In this document: piece after piece, positions 19,886 through 29,162 of the stretch
Position numbering within the stretch: position 1 is the first letter of the stretch
How the letters are laid out: each line of letters opens with the position of its first letter
From: Malikia granosa
GTDB lineage: Bacteria > Pseudomonadota > Gammaproteobacteria > Burkholderiales > Burkholderiaceae_C
DNA: 64,000 nt
Direction of reading: 5' to 3'
NCBI RefSeq assembly: GCF_002980595.1
Contig: NZ_PVLQ01000012.1
Location: 186,001-250,000 of the forward strand
The notes under the pieces: model-generated
Told to the model about the DNA's origin: nothing
The model's input: only the letters and a program-made list of their open reading frames with translations
Database searches by the model: none
Position numbers and translations under genes: made by a program

Positions 19886-20563
19886 ATGCTTTCGTCCATG
19901 ATGGTTTCCGCCCTGCTGATGGGGCTGGTGGGAGGGCCGCATTGCGTGGTCATGTGTGGCGCCGCCTGTGCCGGCATTGCGCGCGGCGCCGGCGATGGTC
20001 AGTCGGGCACGCTGGCGCTGTGGCGCTTCCAGTTCAGCCGCCTGCTCGGCTACAGCCTGCTCGGCGCGCTGGCCGGCGGCACCGTCGAGGGCTTGGCCTG
20101 GATGGGCACGCAGACTGCGGTGCTGCGCCCATTCTGGATCATGCTGCATGTCGCGGCGCTGCTGCTGGGCCTGCTGCTGCTGGTCCAGGGCCGTCAGCCG
20201 GCCTTCGTCGATGGCTGGGGCCAGGGCATCTGGCGTCGGACGCGGCCGGTGCTGGCCCGGCTAGGGCCAAGGGCGCCGGTCGTGCTCGGCCTGGGCTGGG
20301 CCTTGATGCCTTGCGGCCTGCTGTACTCGGCCTTGCTGGTGGCTTCGCTATCGGCCAGCGCGCTCAGCGGGGCCCTGCTGATGGCGGCCTTTGCCGTCGG
20401 CACCATGGTCTCGCTGGTGATCGGTCCCTGGCTGCTGCTGCGCCTGAAGGACGCCGGTTCCGGCCAGTGGGGCATGCGCCTGGCCGGCCTGGCCCTGGCG
20501 GCGACCTCGGGCTGGGCGCTCTGGATGGGAATCACCCAGCCGACCGGGCTCTGGTGCGCCTGA
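19886..20563 (+). CDS. SafE/UreH-like membrane protein next to the cbb3 cluster
   Basis: 225-aa inner-membrane protein with about six hydrophobic segments. Near the N-terminus is GGPHCVVMCGAACAG and in the second half GWALMPCGLLYS, the paired cysteine/proline motifs of the DsbD/CcdA-related UreH-TM (TauE/SafE-annotated) family. Members are often found beside cbb3 oxidase genes, where roles in copper or redox delivery have been proposed. It follows hemN by 40 bp and may be cotranscribed. Sulfite export, implied by the usual database name, is not supported by the context. Confidence 0.75.
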   Translation: MLSSMMVSALLMGLVGGPHCVVMCGAACAGIARGAGDGQSGTLALWRFQFSRLLGYSLLGALAGGTVEGLAWMGTQTAVLRPFWIMLHVAALLLGLLLLVQGRQPAFVDGWGQGIWRRTRPVLARLGPRAPVVLGLGWALMPCGLLYSALLVASLSASALSGALLMAAFAVGTMVSLVIGPWLLLRLKDAGSGQWGMRLAGLALAATSGWALWMGITQPTGLWCA

Positions 20564-20588
20564 ATCGTCGGCCGGGCTGCAGCGCCGC

Positions 20589-21035
20589 TCAGCGCACCTC
20601 GTCGACCAGGGTCTTGAAGTCGTCGATGTCCTCGAAGCTGCGGTAGACGCTGGCAAAGCGCACATAGGCGACCTTGTCGAGCTTCTTGAGCTCGCGCATC
20701 ACGAGCTCGCCGAGCTGGTGGGTCGGGACCTCGCGCGCGGCCAGGTTCAGCAGCTTTTCCTCGATGCGCTCGGTCGCGGCATCGACCTGCTCGGTGCTGA
20801 CCGGGCGCTTGCGCAGCGCCAGCGCCAGGCTGGCGCGCAGCTTGGCCGGGTCGTACTCGATCCGGCGGCCATCCTTCTTGACCACCATCGGAAAGCTGAC
20901 CTCGGGTCGCTCGTAGGTGGTGAAGCGCTTGTCGCAGGCGCTACAACGCCGGCGCCGGCGCACGAAACCACTGTCCTCGGACAGGCGGGTTTCGACGACC
21001 TGGGTTTCGGCATGGCCGCAGAAAGGGCATTTCAT
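20589..21035 (-). CDS. nrdR: Transcriptional repressor NrdR
   Basis: 148-aa repressor of ribonucleotide reductase genes. It has a zinc ribbon with Cys3, Cys6, Cys31 and Cys34 ([21 protein letters not shown]) and an ATP-cone domain from about residue 46 ([20 protein letters not shown]). ATG 21035 is the conserved start. It sits 48 bp downstream of glyA in the same direction; the gap holds a CCCCGGC/GCCGGGG hairpin (21053-21071) that on the minus strand is followed by TTTTCATTTC, a weak terminator or processing site. Confidence 0.96.
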   Translation of the reverse strand: MKCPFCGHAETQVVETRLSEDSGFVRRRRRCSACDKRFTTYERPEVSFPMVVKKDGRRIEYDPAKLRASLALALRKRPVSTEQVDAATERIEEKLLNLAAREVPTHQLGELVMRELKKLDKVAYVRFASVYRSFEDIDDFKTLVDEVR

Positions 21036-21083
21036 CGGTTCTGAAATGAAAACCCCGGCGCCAGGCCGGGGCATTCAGTTCGA

Positions 21084-22328
<1,245 letters not shown>

Positions 22329-22378
22329 GGCAGTCCTTGGAAAAATACGCTTCCCTGCGCGGTCGTGGCGACGACAGG

Positions 22379-22484
22379 GGCTGCCCAGGCGAACGGCTGA
22401 AATGGCTGTGCGCTCCCCAGTGGTAATCCCACCTCGGCAGGGACGGCAAGGCCAGCCCCGACCTATCGCCAGTCGCGCACGGGC
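22379..22484 (-). ncRNA. ZTP riboswitch (pfl motif) upstream of glyA
   Basis: Read on the minus strand, the leader has the two conserved blocks of the pfl/ZTP aptamer: GCGACTGGCG near 22470-22479 and, after GAGGTGGGATTACCACTGGGG and AGCG, the second domain GCCGTTCGCCTGGGCA near 22384-22399. Both match the published consensus as I know it, including the GCCTGGGCA that pairs back with CTGGCG. Downstream a stem CCCTG...CAGGG with inner TCGT/ACGA is followed by TATTTTTCC, a plausible expression platform 50 nt before the glyA start. glyA is a known target class of this riboswitch. Confidence 0.88.
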
Positions 22485-22493
22485 GTGATTTTA

Positions 22494-23339
22494 TCAGGAG
22501 CTTTGCAGCTTGGCCGTCGCGGGGACGCCGGCGTCGGCTTCGAGCTCGCGCTTGTCGTCGGCCGACTTGGCCGGGGTGGCTCGCACCAGCACCGGGGCGC
22601 CGGCATTGATCGGCAGCTTGGCGCCGCGCGCCACGCTGCGCAGCCGCTGCTGCTCGGCCATCACCTTGGCGACATAGCCGTTGCCGTCGCTGTCGACCGC
22701 GCCGACATAGCGGCGCAGGCCGCCCTCGATCGAGCCTGCATTGCGGATGCAGTCCTGCAGCACCTGGACACCGACGCGCAGGTTGACCAGCGGGTCGAAG
22801 GCGGCCTGCTTGCCGCCGAAGTCCTCGTACTTGTCCGAATGCACGCGGGTGAGCACCTGCATCAGGCCCTGCGCGCCGACCGGACTCTGCGCAAACGGAT
22901 TGAAGCGCGACTCGATCGCCATCACGGCCAGGATCAGGGTCGGATCGAGCTTGATCCGGCTGCCGATGGCAAAAGCCTCGGCGACCAAGGCGCCGACCGG
23001 CTCGGGGGCGACGCGGTACCTGCGGCTGATCCAGCTCGCGACCTGGGCCTGTTCCTTGGGCAGGCTGGTGGCCAGCACGGCATCGGTGCGATCCTTGGAC
23101 TCGTCCTCGACCGTCGCTTCGCTGTTCTGGCGTTGTTGCAGCCAGCCCAGCAGCTTTTGCTCGGCATCGCCGCGCAGCTCCGGATTGGTCAGCAGGATCA
23201 CCGTGACCAGGGCCAGTCCCAGTCCGAGCAGGGCCATGCCACTGTGGGTGACGGCATACAGGACCTTGAACAGGCGATCTGCGGAGGAACGCAGGAAGCC
23301 GGGACAGGGGGTAGGCCAGGTGGAATTTTGCGCTGTCAT
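22494..23339 (-). CDS. Membrane-anchored lytic transglycosylase (SLT domain)
   Basis: 281-aa peptidoglycan lytic transglycosylase. An N-terminal transmembrane segment near residues 33-52 anchors it; the SLT fold follows with catalytic Glu143 in AVMAIESRFNPFA, then SPVGAQGLMQVL and a tail with VGAVDSDGNGYVAKVM. There is no lipobox, so it is a signal-anchor protein and not a lipoprotein. ATG 23339 is preferred because AAGGAG lies 7 nt upstream; the open frame continues to 23405. The upstream 560 bp hold no protein gene. Confidence 0.85.
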   Translation of the reverse strand: MTAQNSTWPTPCPGFLRSSADRLFKVLYAVTHSGMALLGLGLALVTVILLTNPELRGDAEQKLLGWLQQRQNSEATVEDESKDRTDAVLATSLPKEQAQVASWISRRYRVAPEPVGALVAEAFAIGSRIKLDPTLILAVMAIESRFNPFAQSPVGAQGLMQVLTRVHSDKYEDFGGKQAAFDPLVNLRVGVQVLQDCIRNAGSIEGGLRRYVGAVDSDGNGYVAKVMAEQQRLRSVARGAKLPINAGAPVLVRATPAKSADDKRELEADAGVPATAKLQSS

Positions 23340-23484
23340 AGCACACTCCTTTCTACGCAGCACCCTGGCCTGGGCTCGGGTGTGCCTTGATTGGGGGGTC
23401 GCCATTGAATGCCCTTTCGGGTCATCAACTTAGCCGGGTTCGGCAGCGTCTCAAATGCCTCCCGCAAGGGCAGGCGAGGCGAAT

Positions 23485-23560
23485 ATTAGGGATCTTTAAA
23501 TAAGTAGTCAATACTTACAAATCAAATTTATATATCTAAAGGAAATATAAAGAGCCGAAT
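23485..23560. other. AT-rich intergenic stretch
   Basis: About 75 bp of strikingly AT-rich sequence (runs such as TTTATATATC and GGAAATATAAAG) inside an otherwise GC-rich region. It lies between the transglycosylase start and the candidate RNA below, within a 559-bp interval (23340-23898) that contains no convincing protein gene. It could be an H-NS target or a promoter region. Confidence 0.6.
23501..23517. promoter_or_regulatory. Operator-like inverted repeat
   Basis: TAAGTA (23501-23506) and TACTTA (23512-23517) form a perfect 6-bp inverted repeat around GTCAA inside the AT-rich stretch, the size expected for a dimeric MarR/TetR-type regulator. The regulator is unknown. Confidence 0.4.
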
Positions 23561-23666
23561 CGTCATGGCTTCAGCCCTGGCAACGCCAGAAAAAACGACT
23601 ATCGAAATGGGGTGGCAAATTGAAAAAAACTGCTTGCCGACCGCGCTCCGAGGCCTTAACCTGAGC

Positions 23667-23850
23667 TTGCCTGTGAGCCACAGGTGTTCCGCCCGCACCG
23701 AGGTCCGTCCTCCCTGCCAGGCGTAAAGGATGGGGGCAATCCCTTGCTCCCACGGTCGTCAGGACAGCAAACTCCGGCGGCCGCCTTGGCATCTGCAGCC
23801 CGCAGATGCGAAGACCCCGGCGGGTTCAGCCTGCCGGGGTCTTTCTGTCT
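23667..23850 (+). ncRNA. Candidate structured small RNA with own terminator
   Basis: An interval of about 185 nt with three clean stem-loops and a terminator: CCTGTG/CACAGG with a 3-nt loop (23670-23684), GGGGGCAA/TTGCTCCC with loop TCCC and one G-U pair (23732-23751), GCATCTGC/GCAGATGC with a 5-nt loop (23789-23809), then GACCCCGGC/GCCGGGGTC (23813-23841) followed by TTTCTGTCT. A possible promoter is TTGCCG (23634-23639), 16 bp, TTAACC (23656-23661). No protein frame fits. I could not match it to 6S, tmRNA, SRP, RNase P or a riboswitch class I know. Confidence 0.45.
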
Positions 23851-23898
23851 GGGTTCTGTGTGCCTGGTGGCTGGCTCATGCCAGCGCGGGAGCGGGCT

Positions 23899-24333
23899 TC
23901 AGCGGCTGGTTGCCTTGCGCCTGATCTCGGCGATATAGGCCTGGCCGTCCGGCGGACGACCGGCGCGCTGGCTCTCCCAGATCATGCGGCCGAGCGACTC
24001 CATGACTTCGTGGTGCGCCTCGTGCAGCGAGTCGCGCCGGGCGGCCAGCAGCTCGACCGCCTGCCGGATGCCGGGTGGCTGGTCGATCGAGCATTGCTCG
24101 CTGATGCTCAGGTGCATCGACAGGTGCAGGAAGGGGTTTTCGCGGGTGTCGCTGGGCTGCTGCATCTGGCGCAGTGCTTCGTCGACATCGGCCAGGTCGG
24201 CGTGGTACTCGGGGTGGCGCTGGATCCATTCGCTGGCCAGCAACTCGATCGCTTCCATCGGCTGGCCTTGCTGGTGCTTGGCATGGACGGCGCAGAAGAA
24301 GCGCCGCACGTCGGCTTGAGAGGGTGTGAACAT
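23899..24333 (-). CDS. DUF1841 family protein
   Basis: 144-aa soluble protein of a family widespread in beta- and gammaproteobacteria and of unknown function. Landmarks are the start MFTPSQADVRRFFCAV, the core NPFLHLSMHLSISEQCSIDQPPGIR near residues 66-91, and HEVMESLGRMIWESQR near 107-122. Many His and Glu residues (HLSMHL, HEAHHEVME) would suit metal binding, but this is only an inference. ATG 24333 is the family start; the gene is divergent from a TauE gene with a 60-bp spacer. Confidence 0.9.
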   Translation of the reverse strand: MFTPSQADVRRFFCAVHAKHQQGQPMEAIELLASEWIQRHPEYHADLADVDEALRQMQQPSDTRENPFLHLSMHLSISEQCSIDQPPGIRQAVELLAARRDSLHEAHHEVMESLGRMIWESQRAGRPPDGQAYIAEIRRKATSR

Positions 24334-24393
24334 GGGGCGATTTTGAACCAAGCCCGGATCTGGCGCTGTGTACAGTGCGGGCTGGAGAAACAC

Positions 24394-25143
24394 ATGACCC
24401 CTATCACAGATCCCTGGTTCTACCTGGTCGCCGTGCCGGCGGTGCTGCTGCTCGGCATCAGCAAGAGTGGCTTTGGCGCCGGTTTCGGTTCGCTCGCGGT
24501 ACCGATGATGGCGCTCGCGATCAGCGTGCCGCAGGCCGCCGCCATCTGCATGCCCCTGCTGCTGGTGATGGACCTGCTCGGCATGGCGGCCTTCCGCAAG
24601 GATGTCGACTGGCGCCTGCTGCGCTTCCTGCTGCCGCCGGCGCTGCTCGGGATCGTGATCGGTGCCTTGTCGTTTCGCGCGCTCGACGCCCGGCTGGTGG
24701 CCGGCGTGGTCGGCGTACTCACGCTGCTGTTCCTGGCCCAGCGCCTGCTGTTTCCGCCGCGCGCCGGCGACCGGCCGGCGCCGCGCTGGCTCGGTTGGTT
24801 GCTGAGCGCGACCTCGGGCTTCACGAGCTTCGTCGCCCATGCGGGCGGCCCGCCGCTCAATGCCTACGTGATTCCGCTCAGGCTCAAGCCGGTGGTGTTC
24901 ACCGGCACCATGGCCTTCCTGTTCTTCGTCGTCAACCTGAGCAAATGGCTGCCCTATGCCTGGCTGGGCCTGCTGGACTGGCGCAACCTGGCGACCTCCC
25001 TGCTGCTGTTGCCGCTGGCGCCGCTCGGGGTCTGGATCGGCGTGCGCATGGCGCGCCGCATCTCGCCCGAGCTGTTCTACCGCGTGGTCTATATCGGCAT
25101 GTTCCTGACCGGGATCAAGCTGGTCTGGGACGGCTGGTTCTGA
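24394..25143 (+). CDS. TauE/SafE family sulfite/organosulfur permease-like protein
   Basis: 249-aa inner-membrane permease with about eight hydrophobic segments and the TauE/SafE duplicated signature: ISKSGFGAGFGSLAVPMMAL near residues 18-37 and TSGFTSFVAHAGGPPLNAYV near 138-157. Members move sulfite, sulfoacetate or other anions across the membrane; the substrate here is unknown. The frame is open from 23806, but ATG 24394 gives the family start and follows GGAGAAAC. Confidence 0.88.
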   Translation: MTPITDPWFYLVAVPAVLLLGISKSGFGAGFGSLAVPMMALAISVPQAAAICMPLLLVMDLLGMAAFRKDVDWRLLRFLLPPALLGIVIGALSFRALDARLVAGVVGVLTLLFLAQRLLFPPRAGDRPAPRWLGWLLSATSGFTSFVAHAGGPPLNAYVIPLRLKPVVFTGTMAFLFFVVNLSKWLPYAWLGLLDWRNLATSLLLLPLAPLGVWIGVRMARRISPELFYRVVYIGMFLTGIKLVWDGWF

Positions 25144-25173
25144 GTCGCCGCCGGCCATGGCGCCTGGCGGCGT

Positions 25174-25644
25174 TCAGGCGCCGCCGGCGAAGCCGTTCTG
25201 GCGCCAGGCCTCGAAGGCGATCACCGCGACGGCGTTCGACAGGTTGAGGCTGCGCTGGCCGGGCCGCATCGGCAGGCGCAGGCGTTGCTCCGGGGCAAAG
25301 CTGTCGCGCAGCTCGGCCGGCAGGCCGGCGGTCTCGGAGCCGAACACCAGCCAGTCGCCGGGCTGGAAGGCGATCTCGTGCGCCGGGCGCGAGCCCCGGG
25401 TCGTGAGCGCGAACATGCGGCTGGGGTCGGGTTGCATGGCCTGCAGGAAGCTGTCCCAGTCGGCATGGCGCCGCAGTTCGGCGTATTCGTGGTAGTCGAG
25501 TCCGGCGCGTCGCAGCAGCTTGTCGTCCATCGAGAAGCCCAGCGGCTCGATCAGGTGCAGCTGGCAGCCGGTGTTGGCGCAAAGCCGGATCACGTTGCCG
25601 GTGTTGGGCGGGATTTCGGGGTGGACGAGGACGATGTGGAACAT
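25174..25644 (-). CDS. trmL: tRNA (cytidine/uridine-34-2'-O)-methyltransferase TrmL
   Basis: 156-aa SPOUT-class methyltransferase that 2'-O-methylates the wobble base of tRNA-Leu(CAA) and tRNA-Leu(UAA), both of which are encoded in this window. The hallmarks are [26 protein letters not shown] at the start and the knot segments [11 protein letters not shown] and [23 protein letters not shown]. It starts 4 nt after the stop of comF and is likely translated from the same message. Confidence 0.95.
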   Translation of the reverse strand: MFHIVLVHPEIPPNTGNVIRLCANTGCQLHLIEPLGFSMDDKLLRRAGLDYHEYAELRRHADWDSFLQAMQPDPSRMFALTTRGSRPAHEIAFQPGDWLVFGSETAGLPAELRDSFAPEQRLRLPMRPGQRSLNLSNAVAVIAFEAWRQNGFAGGA

Positions 25645-25648
25645 GGAT

Positions 25649-26368
25649 TCAGTCTAGGGTGGGAGCCGGGGTGCGCGCGAACACGAGCGCGCTGACCTGG
25701 GCGGCGCCGGCGGCCAGCAGCAGGGTGGCGGCGGACTGCAGCGTGGCGCCGGTGGTCATGACATCGTCGACCAGCAGGATGCGGCGACCGCGCAGCCGTG
25801 CCAGCGCCGCCGGATCGACGGCATAGGCCTGCAGCGCATTGTCGAAGCGCTGCTCGCGCGTCAGTTCATGCTGGGTCGCGGCCTGGGGCTTGCGCTGCAG
25901 CAGTCCGGGCAGGGCCGCTGGCGCATCGGGCAGCTGGCGGCGCAGCGCCTTGCTCAGTTCCCAGGCCTGGTTGTAGCCGCGCGTGCGCAGCTTGTCCGGG
26001 CTCAGCGGAATCGGCAGCATCAGGTCGGTGGCCTGCAGCAGGGCCGGCAGGCCGGGGGTATCGGCCAGCAGGCTCGCCAGCGGCGCGGCCCAGGCCGGGT
26101 CGCGCTTGAGCCTGGCGACCAGGGCCGACCAGGGGTGGGCGTAGTCGACCCGGGCCAGGCATTGCTGCAAGGGGCCGGGCCCGGCTTGGCTGCAGCTTGT
26201 GCAGCGCTCCAGGCCAGGTGCGAGCGCGAGCGCGCAGCCCGGACAGCGGGGCAGGGGCCGGCCCTGGCGCTCGAGGCAGTCCTGGCACACCGGGCGGGCT
26301 GGCCAGCCGGCGCAGACGGCACAACTGGCCGGCCAGGCTGACAGCCAGCGGCGCAGCAGATCTTTCAT
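25649..26368 (-). CDS. comF: ComF family protein (phosphoribosyltransferase-like)
   Basis: 239-aa protein with an N-terminal zinc-finger-like region (cysteine pairs at 16/19, 28/31, 42/45 and 56/59) and a C-terminal phosphoribosyltransferase fold with the PRPP loop [13 protein letters not shown] near residue 200. ComF/GntX proteins are tied to uptake of DNA for transformation or use as a nutrient, but the biochemical role is unclear. ATG 26368 starts MKDLLRRWL. trmL follows 4 nt later; a methyltransferase-like gene is divergent. Confidence 0.9.
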   Translation of the reverse strand: MKDLLRRWLSAWPASCAVCAGWPARPVCQDCLERQGRPLPRCPGCALALAPGLERCTSCSQAGPGPLQQCLARVDYAHPWSALVARLKRDPAWAAPLASLLADTPGLPALLQATDLMLPIPLSPDKLRTRGYNQAWELSKALRRQLPDAPAALPGLLQRKPQAATQHELTREQRFDNALQAYAVDPAALARLRGRRILLVDDVMTTGATLQSAATLLLAAGAAQVSALVFARTPAPTLD

Positions 26369-26438
26369 GCGGCGAATATACTGCGGCGCCGGCGGACCTG
26401 TGGTCCGCTTCCTTCTTTTCTTGATTCGATCGCCCACC

Positions 26439-27359
26439 ATGCAAGCAGTCCCCCCTGGCCAGGAAAAGCCCGTGCCCGGCCTCGACCCCGTCGCGGCGCG
26501 CCGCTGGCGCGAGCGCCGCCGCAGCGAGAGTCCCTGGTTGCACGAGGAGATCGGCGCGCGCATGGCCGAGCGGCTGGGCTGGATCAAGCAGGCGCCCGCG
26601 CAGTGGCTGGACTGGGCGCCGCTCAATGGCGGACTGCAGGCGCACCGGCTGGTGGCCGAGCGCTATCCCGAGGCCCGGGTCGAGCTGCTGGGCCCGGGCG
26701 CCGCAGCGGCGGCCGATAGCCTGCGCCGTCTGTCGCCGCGCGGCTGGAATCCGCTCAAGTGGCTGGCGTCCGGGCCCGCCCTGCATGACGAGTCGGCGGC
26801 CACGGCCGGAGCGGCCGGCCTGCTCTGGGCCAACATGGCCCTGCACCAGGAGCCGCTGCCGCGCGCCTTGCTGAGCCGCTGGCTGGACCGGCTGGCGGTC
26901 AACGGTTTCCTGATGTTCTCCTGCTTGGGGCCGGACAGCCTGCGCGAGCTGCGCGCCGTCTATGCCGCGCAGGGCTGGCCCGCGCCCTGCCACGACTTCA
27001 CCGACATGCACGACTGGGGCGACATGCTGATCGAGGTCGGCTTTGCCGAGCCGGTGATGGACATGGAGCGCATCACCCTGGCCTACCCCGATGCCAGGCG
27101 CCTGCTGCGCGATCTGCGCGACTGGGGCCGCAATCTGAACCAGGCGCGTTTTGCCGGCCTGCGCGGCCGCGGCTGGGCGCAGGCACAGGAGCGCGCGCTC
27201 GAGGCCGGCCTGCCGCGCAACGAGCAGGGCCAGCTGCTGCTGAGCTTCGAGGTCAACTATGGCCATGCGGTCAAGCCCACACCCCGGGTCAGGCTCGAGT
27301 CGACCAGCCAGGTGTCGGTCGACCAGATGCGCGCGATGCTGCGCCAGCCACGGGCCTGA
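26439..27359 (+). CDS. Degenerate class I methyltransferase-like protein (BioC relative)
   Basis: 306-aa soluble protein. Genes divergent from comF in betaproteobacteria usually encode a BioC-like SAM methyltransferase. The C-terminal half fits that family (GFLMFSCLGPDSLREL, HDFTDMHDWGDMLIEVGFAEPVMDMERITLAY). The SAM-binding motif I region, however, reads WLDWAPLNGGLQAHRL, without the E/D-x-G-x-G-x-G loop. It may have lost catalysis or use a changed cofactor loop. The biotin link is only by family. ATG 26439 was chosen as the first ATG in the non-coding spacer. Confidence 0.7.
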   Translation: MQAVPPGQEKPVPGLDPVAARRWRERRRSESPWLHEEIGARMAERLGWIKQAPAQWLDWAPLNGGLQAHRLVAERYPEARVELLGPGAAAAADSLRRLSPRGWNPLKWLASGPALHDESAATAGAAGLLWANMALHQEPLPRALLSRWLDRLAVNGFLMFSCLGPDSLRELRAVYAAQGWPAPCHDFTDMHDWGDMLIEVGFAEPVMDMERITLAYPDARRLLRDLRDWGRNLNQARFAGLRGRGWAQAQERALEAGLPRNEQGQLLLSFEVNYGHAVKPTPRVRLESTSQVSVDQMRAMLRQPRA

Positions 27360-27403
27360 CATCGATCAAGCGACCAGGCTTGCAAGGGATGGACAATCCA
27401 GCC

Positions 27404-28027
27404 ATGACCATTGAATCCATTTCAAGCCGGGCGACTCCGCGCCGCCGGCTGCTGCTCGCCGCCGCCCTGGCCAGCGCCTGCTGGCTGGCGGGCTGCGGCG
27501 ACAAGCCCGCCTTCAAGGGGGTGGACATCACGGGCGCCGACTACGGCCAGCAGCTGAGCCTGCCCGACCAGGAAGGCCGGCAGCGCCAGCTGAGCGACTT
27601 CAAGGGCCGGGTGGTGGTGCTGTTCTTCGGCTACACCCAGTGCCCCGATGTCTGCCCGACCTCGCTGTCCGAGCTGGCACAGGCCAGGCGGCTGCTCGGC
27701 AGCGATGGCGAGCGCCTGCAGGGCCTGTTCGTCAGCGTCGATCCGCAGCGCGACACGCCCGAGATCATGCGCGCCTACATGGCGAGCTTCGATGCCGGCT
27801 TCCTGGCGCTGTTGCCGACGCCGGCCGAGTTGCCCGCGCTGGCCAAGTCGTTCAAGGTCTACTACAAGCAGGTCCAGGGGGCGACGCCGACCAGCTACAC
27901 CATGGACCATTCGGCCGGCAGCTATGTCTACGACACCCAGGGCCGATTGCGCGTCTACCACCGCTACGGCAGCGGCGCCGAGGCGCTGGCGGCCGATGTC
28001 AGGCTGCTGCTGGCCGAGGCGCGCTGA
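27404..28027 (+). CDS. SCO1/SenC family copper chaperone lipoprotein
   Basis: 207-aa periplasmic thioredoxin-fold copper chaperone for assembly of the CuA or CuB centre of cytochrome oxidases. A signal peptide ends in the lipobox LAGC (Cys31), so it should be a lipoprotein. The copper site is complete: CPDVC (Cys80, Cys84) and His169 in YTMDHSAGSY. Alternative in-frame starts are ATG 27389 and TTG 27380. It stands alone, 8 kb from the cbb3 cluster, and converges with the iron-sulfur reductase gene. Confidence 0.9.
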   Translation: MTIESISSRATPRRRLLLAAALASACWLAGCGDKPAFKGVDITGADYGQQLSLPDQEGRQRQLSDFKGRVVVLFFGYTQCPDVCPTSLSELAQARRLLGSDGERLQGLFVSVDPQRDTPEIMRAYMASFDAGFLALLPTPAELPALAKSFKVYYKQVQGATPTSYTMDHSAGSYVYDTQGRLRVYHRYGSGAEALAADVRLLLAEAR

Positions 28028-28057
28028 AGGCTGACGGGCCAGGCGGGCCAAAAGGCT

Positions 28058-29092
28058 TCAGGCGCCCAGCTTGTCGCGCTCGGAGGTGAAGGCGTCGGCG
28101 TAGAACTCGTCGGCCGGCAGTCCGGCGGCGAGGTAGTCGCGTTGCGCCGACTCGACCACGATCGGCGCGCCGCAGGCATAGACCTGATGGCCCGACAGGT
28201 CGGGAAAGTCCTGCAGCACGGCCTGGTGCACGAAGCCGGTGCGTCCGCTCCAGCCATCCTCGGGCTGGGCGTCCGACACCACCGGCACATATTTCAGATT
28301 GGGCAGGGCGGCGCATTGCTGCTCGATCCAGTCGGACTGGTAGAGGTCGGCCGGGCGGCGGCCACCCCAGTACAGCGTGGCGGGCCGGCGGCTGCCTTGC
28401 TCGCGCATCTGCTCGATGATGGCCTTGATCGGAGCGAAGCCGGTGCCCGAGGCCAGCAGCACGATGGGCTTGTCCGAGTCCTCGCGCAGGAAGAAGCTGC
28501 CGAACGGGCCCTCGATGCGCAGGATCTCCTTTTCCTTCATGCCACCGAACACATGGTCGGTGAACTTGCCGCCCGGCAGGTGGCGGATATGCAGTTCCAG
28601 CCCGGGCTTGACGGCCTGCTGGTGTGGCGCGGTCGCCATCGAGTAGGCGCGGCGCGCGCCATCCTTGAGCAGGAACTCGATGTACTGGCCGGCGTGATAG
28701 CGGAAGCTGTCGTTGGCGGGCAGCTGCAGCTTGACGATCATGACGTCATGCGAGGCGCGCTCGAGGCTGCTGACGCGCACCGGCAGCTTCTTGATCGGCA
28801 GCGCATCGGCGGCGGTGACCTGGCGCGACTCGAGCACGAGGTCGCTGGTCGCCGTGGCGCAGCAGGTCAGCACGAAGCCGGCGGCTTCCTCGTCGGCGCT
28901 CAGGGCCTTGGCCTGGTGCGCACCATGGATCACGCTGCCGGAGAGCTTCTTGCACTTGCAGGAGCCGCAGGCACCGTCCTTGCAGCCATAGGGCAGGCCT
29001 ATGCCCTGGCGGATGCCGGCGGCCAGCAGGGTTTCATCGGGGGAGGCGGAGAAGACGCGGCCGCTGGGCTCGACGCTGATCTGGAATGTCAT
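28058..29092 (-). CDS. 2Fe-2S/FAD/NAD(P) oxidoreductase (AscD-like)
   Basis: 344-aa electron-transfer flavoprotein. An N-terminal plant-type ferredoxin domain binds 2Fe-2S (Cys37, Cys42, Cys45, then Cys77 or Cys78), followed by an FAD domain (RRAYSMATAP) and an NAD domain (IVLLASGTGFAPIKAIIEQ, YACGAPIVVESAQRD). This layout is that of CDP-6-deoxy-3,4-glucoseen reductase and of oxygenase reductases. No oxygenase subunit is nearby, so the partner is unknown. ATG 29092 is the family start. Confidence 0.88.
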   Translation of the reverse strand: MTFQISVEPSGRVFSASPDETLLAAGIRQGIGLPYGCKDGACGSCKCKKLSGSVIHGAHQAKALSADEEAAGFVLTCCATATSDLVLESRQVTAADALPIKKLPVRVSSLERASHDVMIVKLQLPANDSFRYHAGQYIEFLLKDGARRAYSMATAPHQQAVKPGLELHIRHLPGGKFTDHVFGGMKEKEILRIEGPFGSFFLREDSDKPIVLLASGTGFAPIKAIIEQMREQGSRRPATLYWGGRRPADLYQSDWIEQQCAALPNLKYVPVVSDAQPEDGWSGRTGFVHQAVLQDFPDLSGHQVYACGAPIVVESAQRDYLAAGLPADEFYADAFTSERDKLGA

Positions 29093-29162
29093 ACAGTCTC
29101 GAAAGGGGTTGTGGGCGCGGTGGCGCTGGCAGCCGGTGATTTTCTCAAATTTGGATCTGGAC

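Noticed and set aside
23667-23850. 6S RNA as identity of the candidate small RNA
   Set aside because: The short string GAGGTCCGTCC recalls some 6S RNAs and the length is right, but the 5' and 3' ends do not form the long closing stem and central bubble that define 6S RNA.
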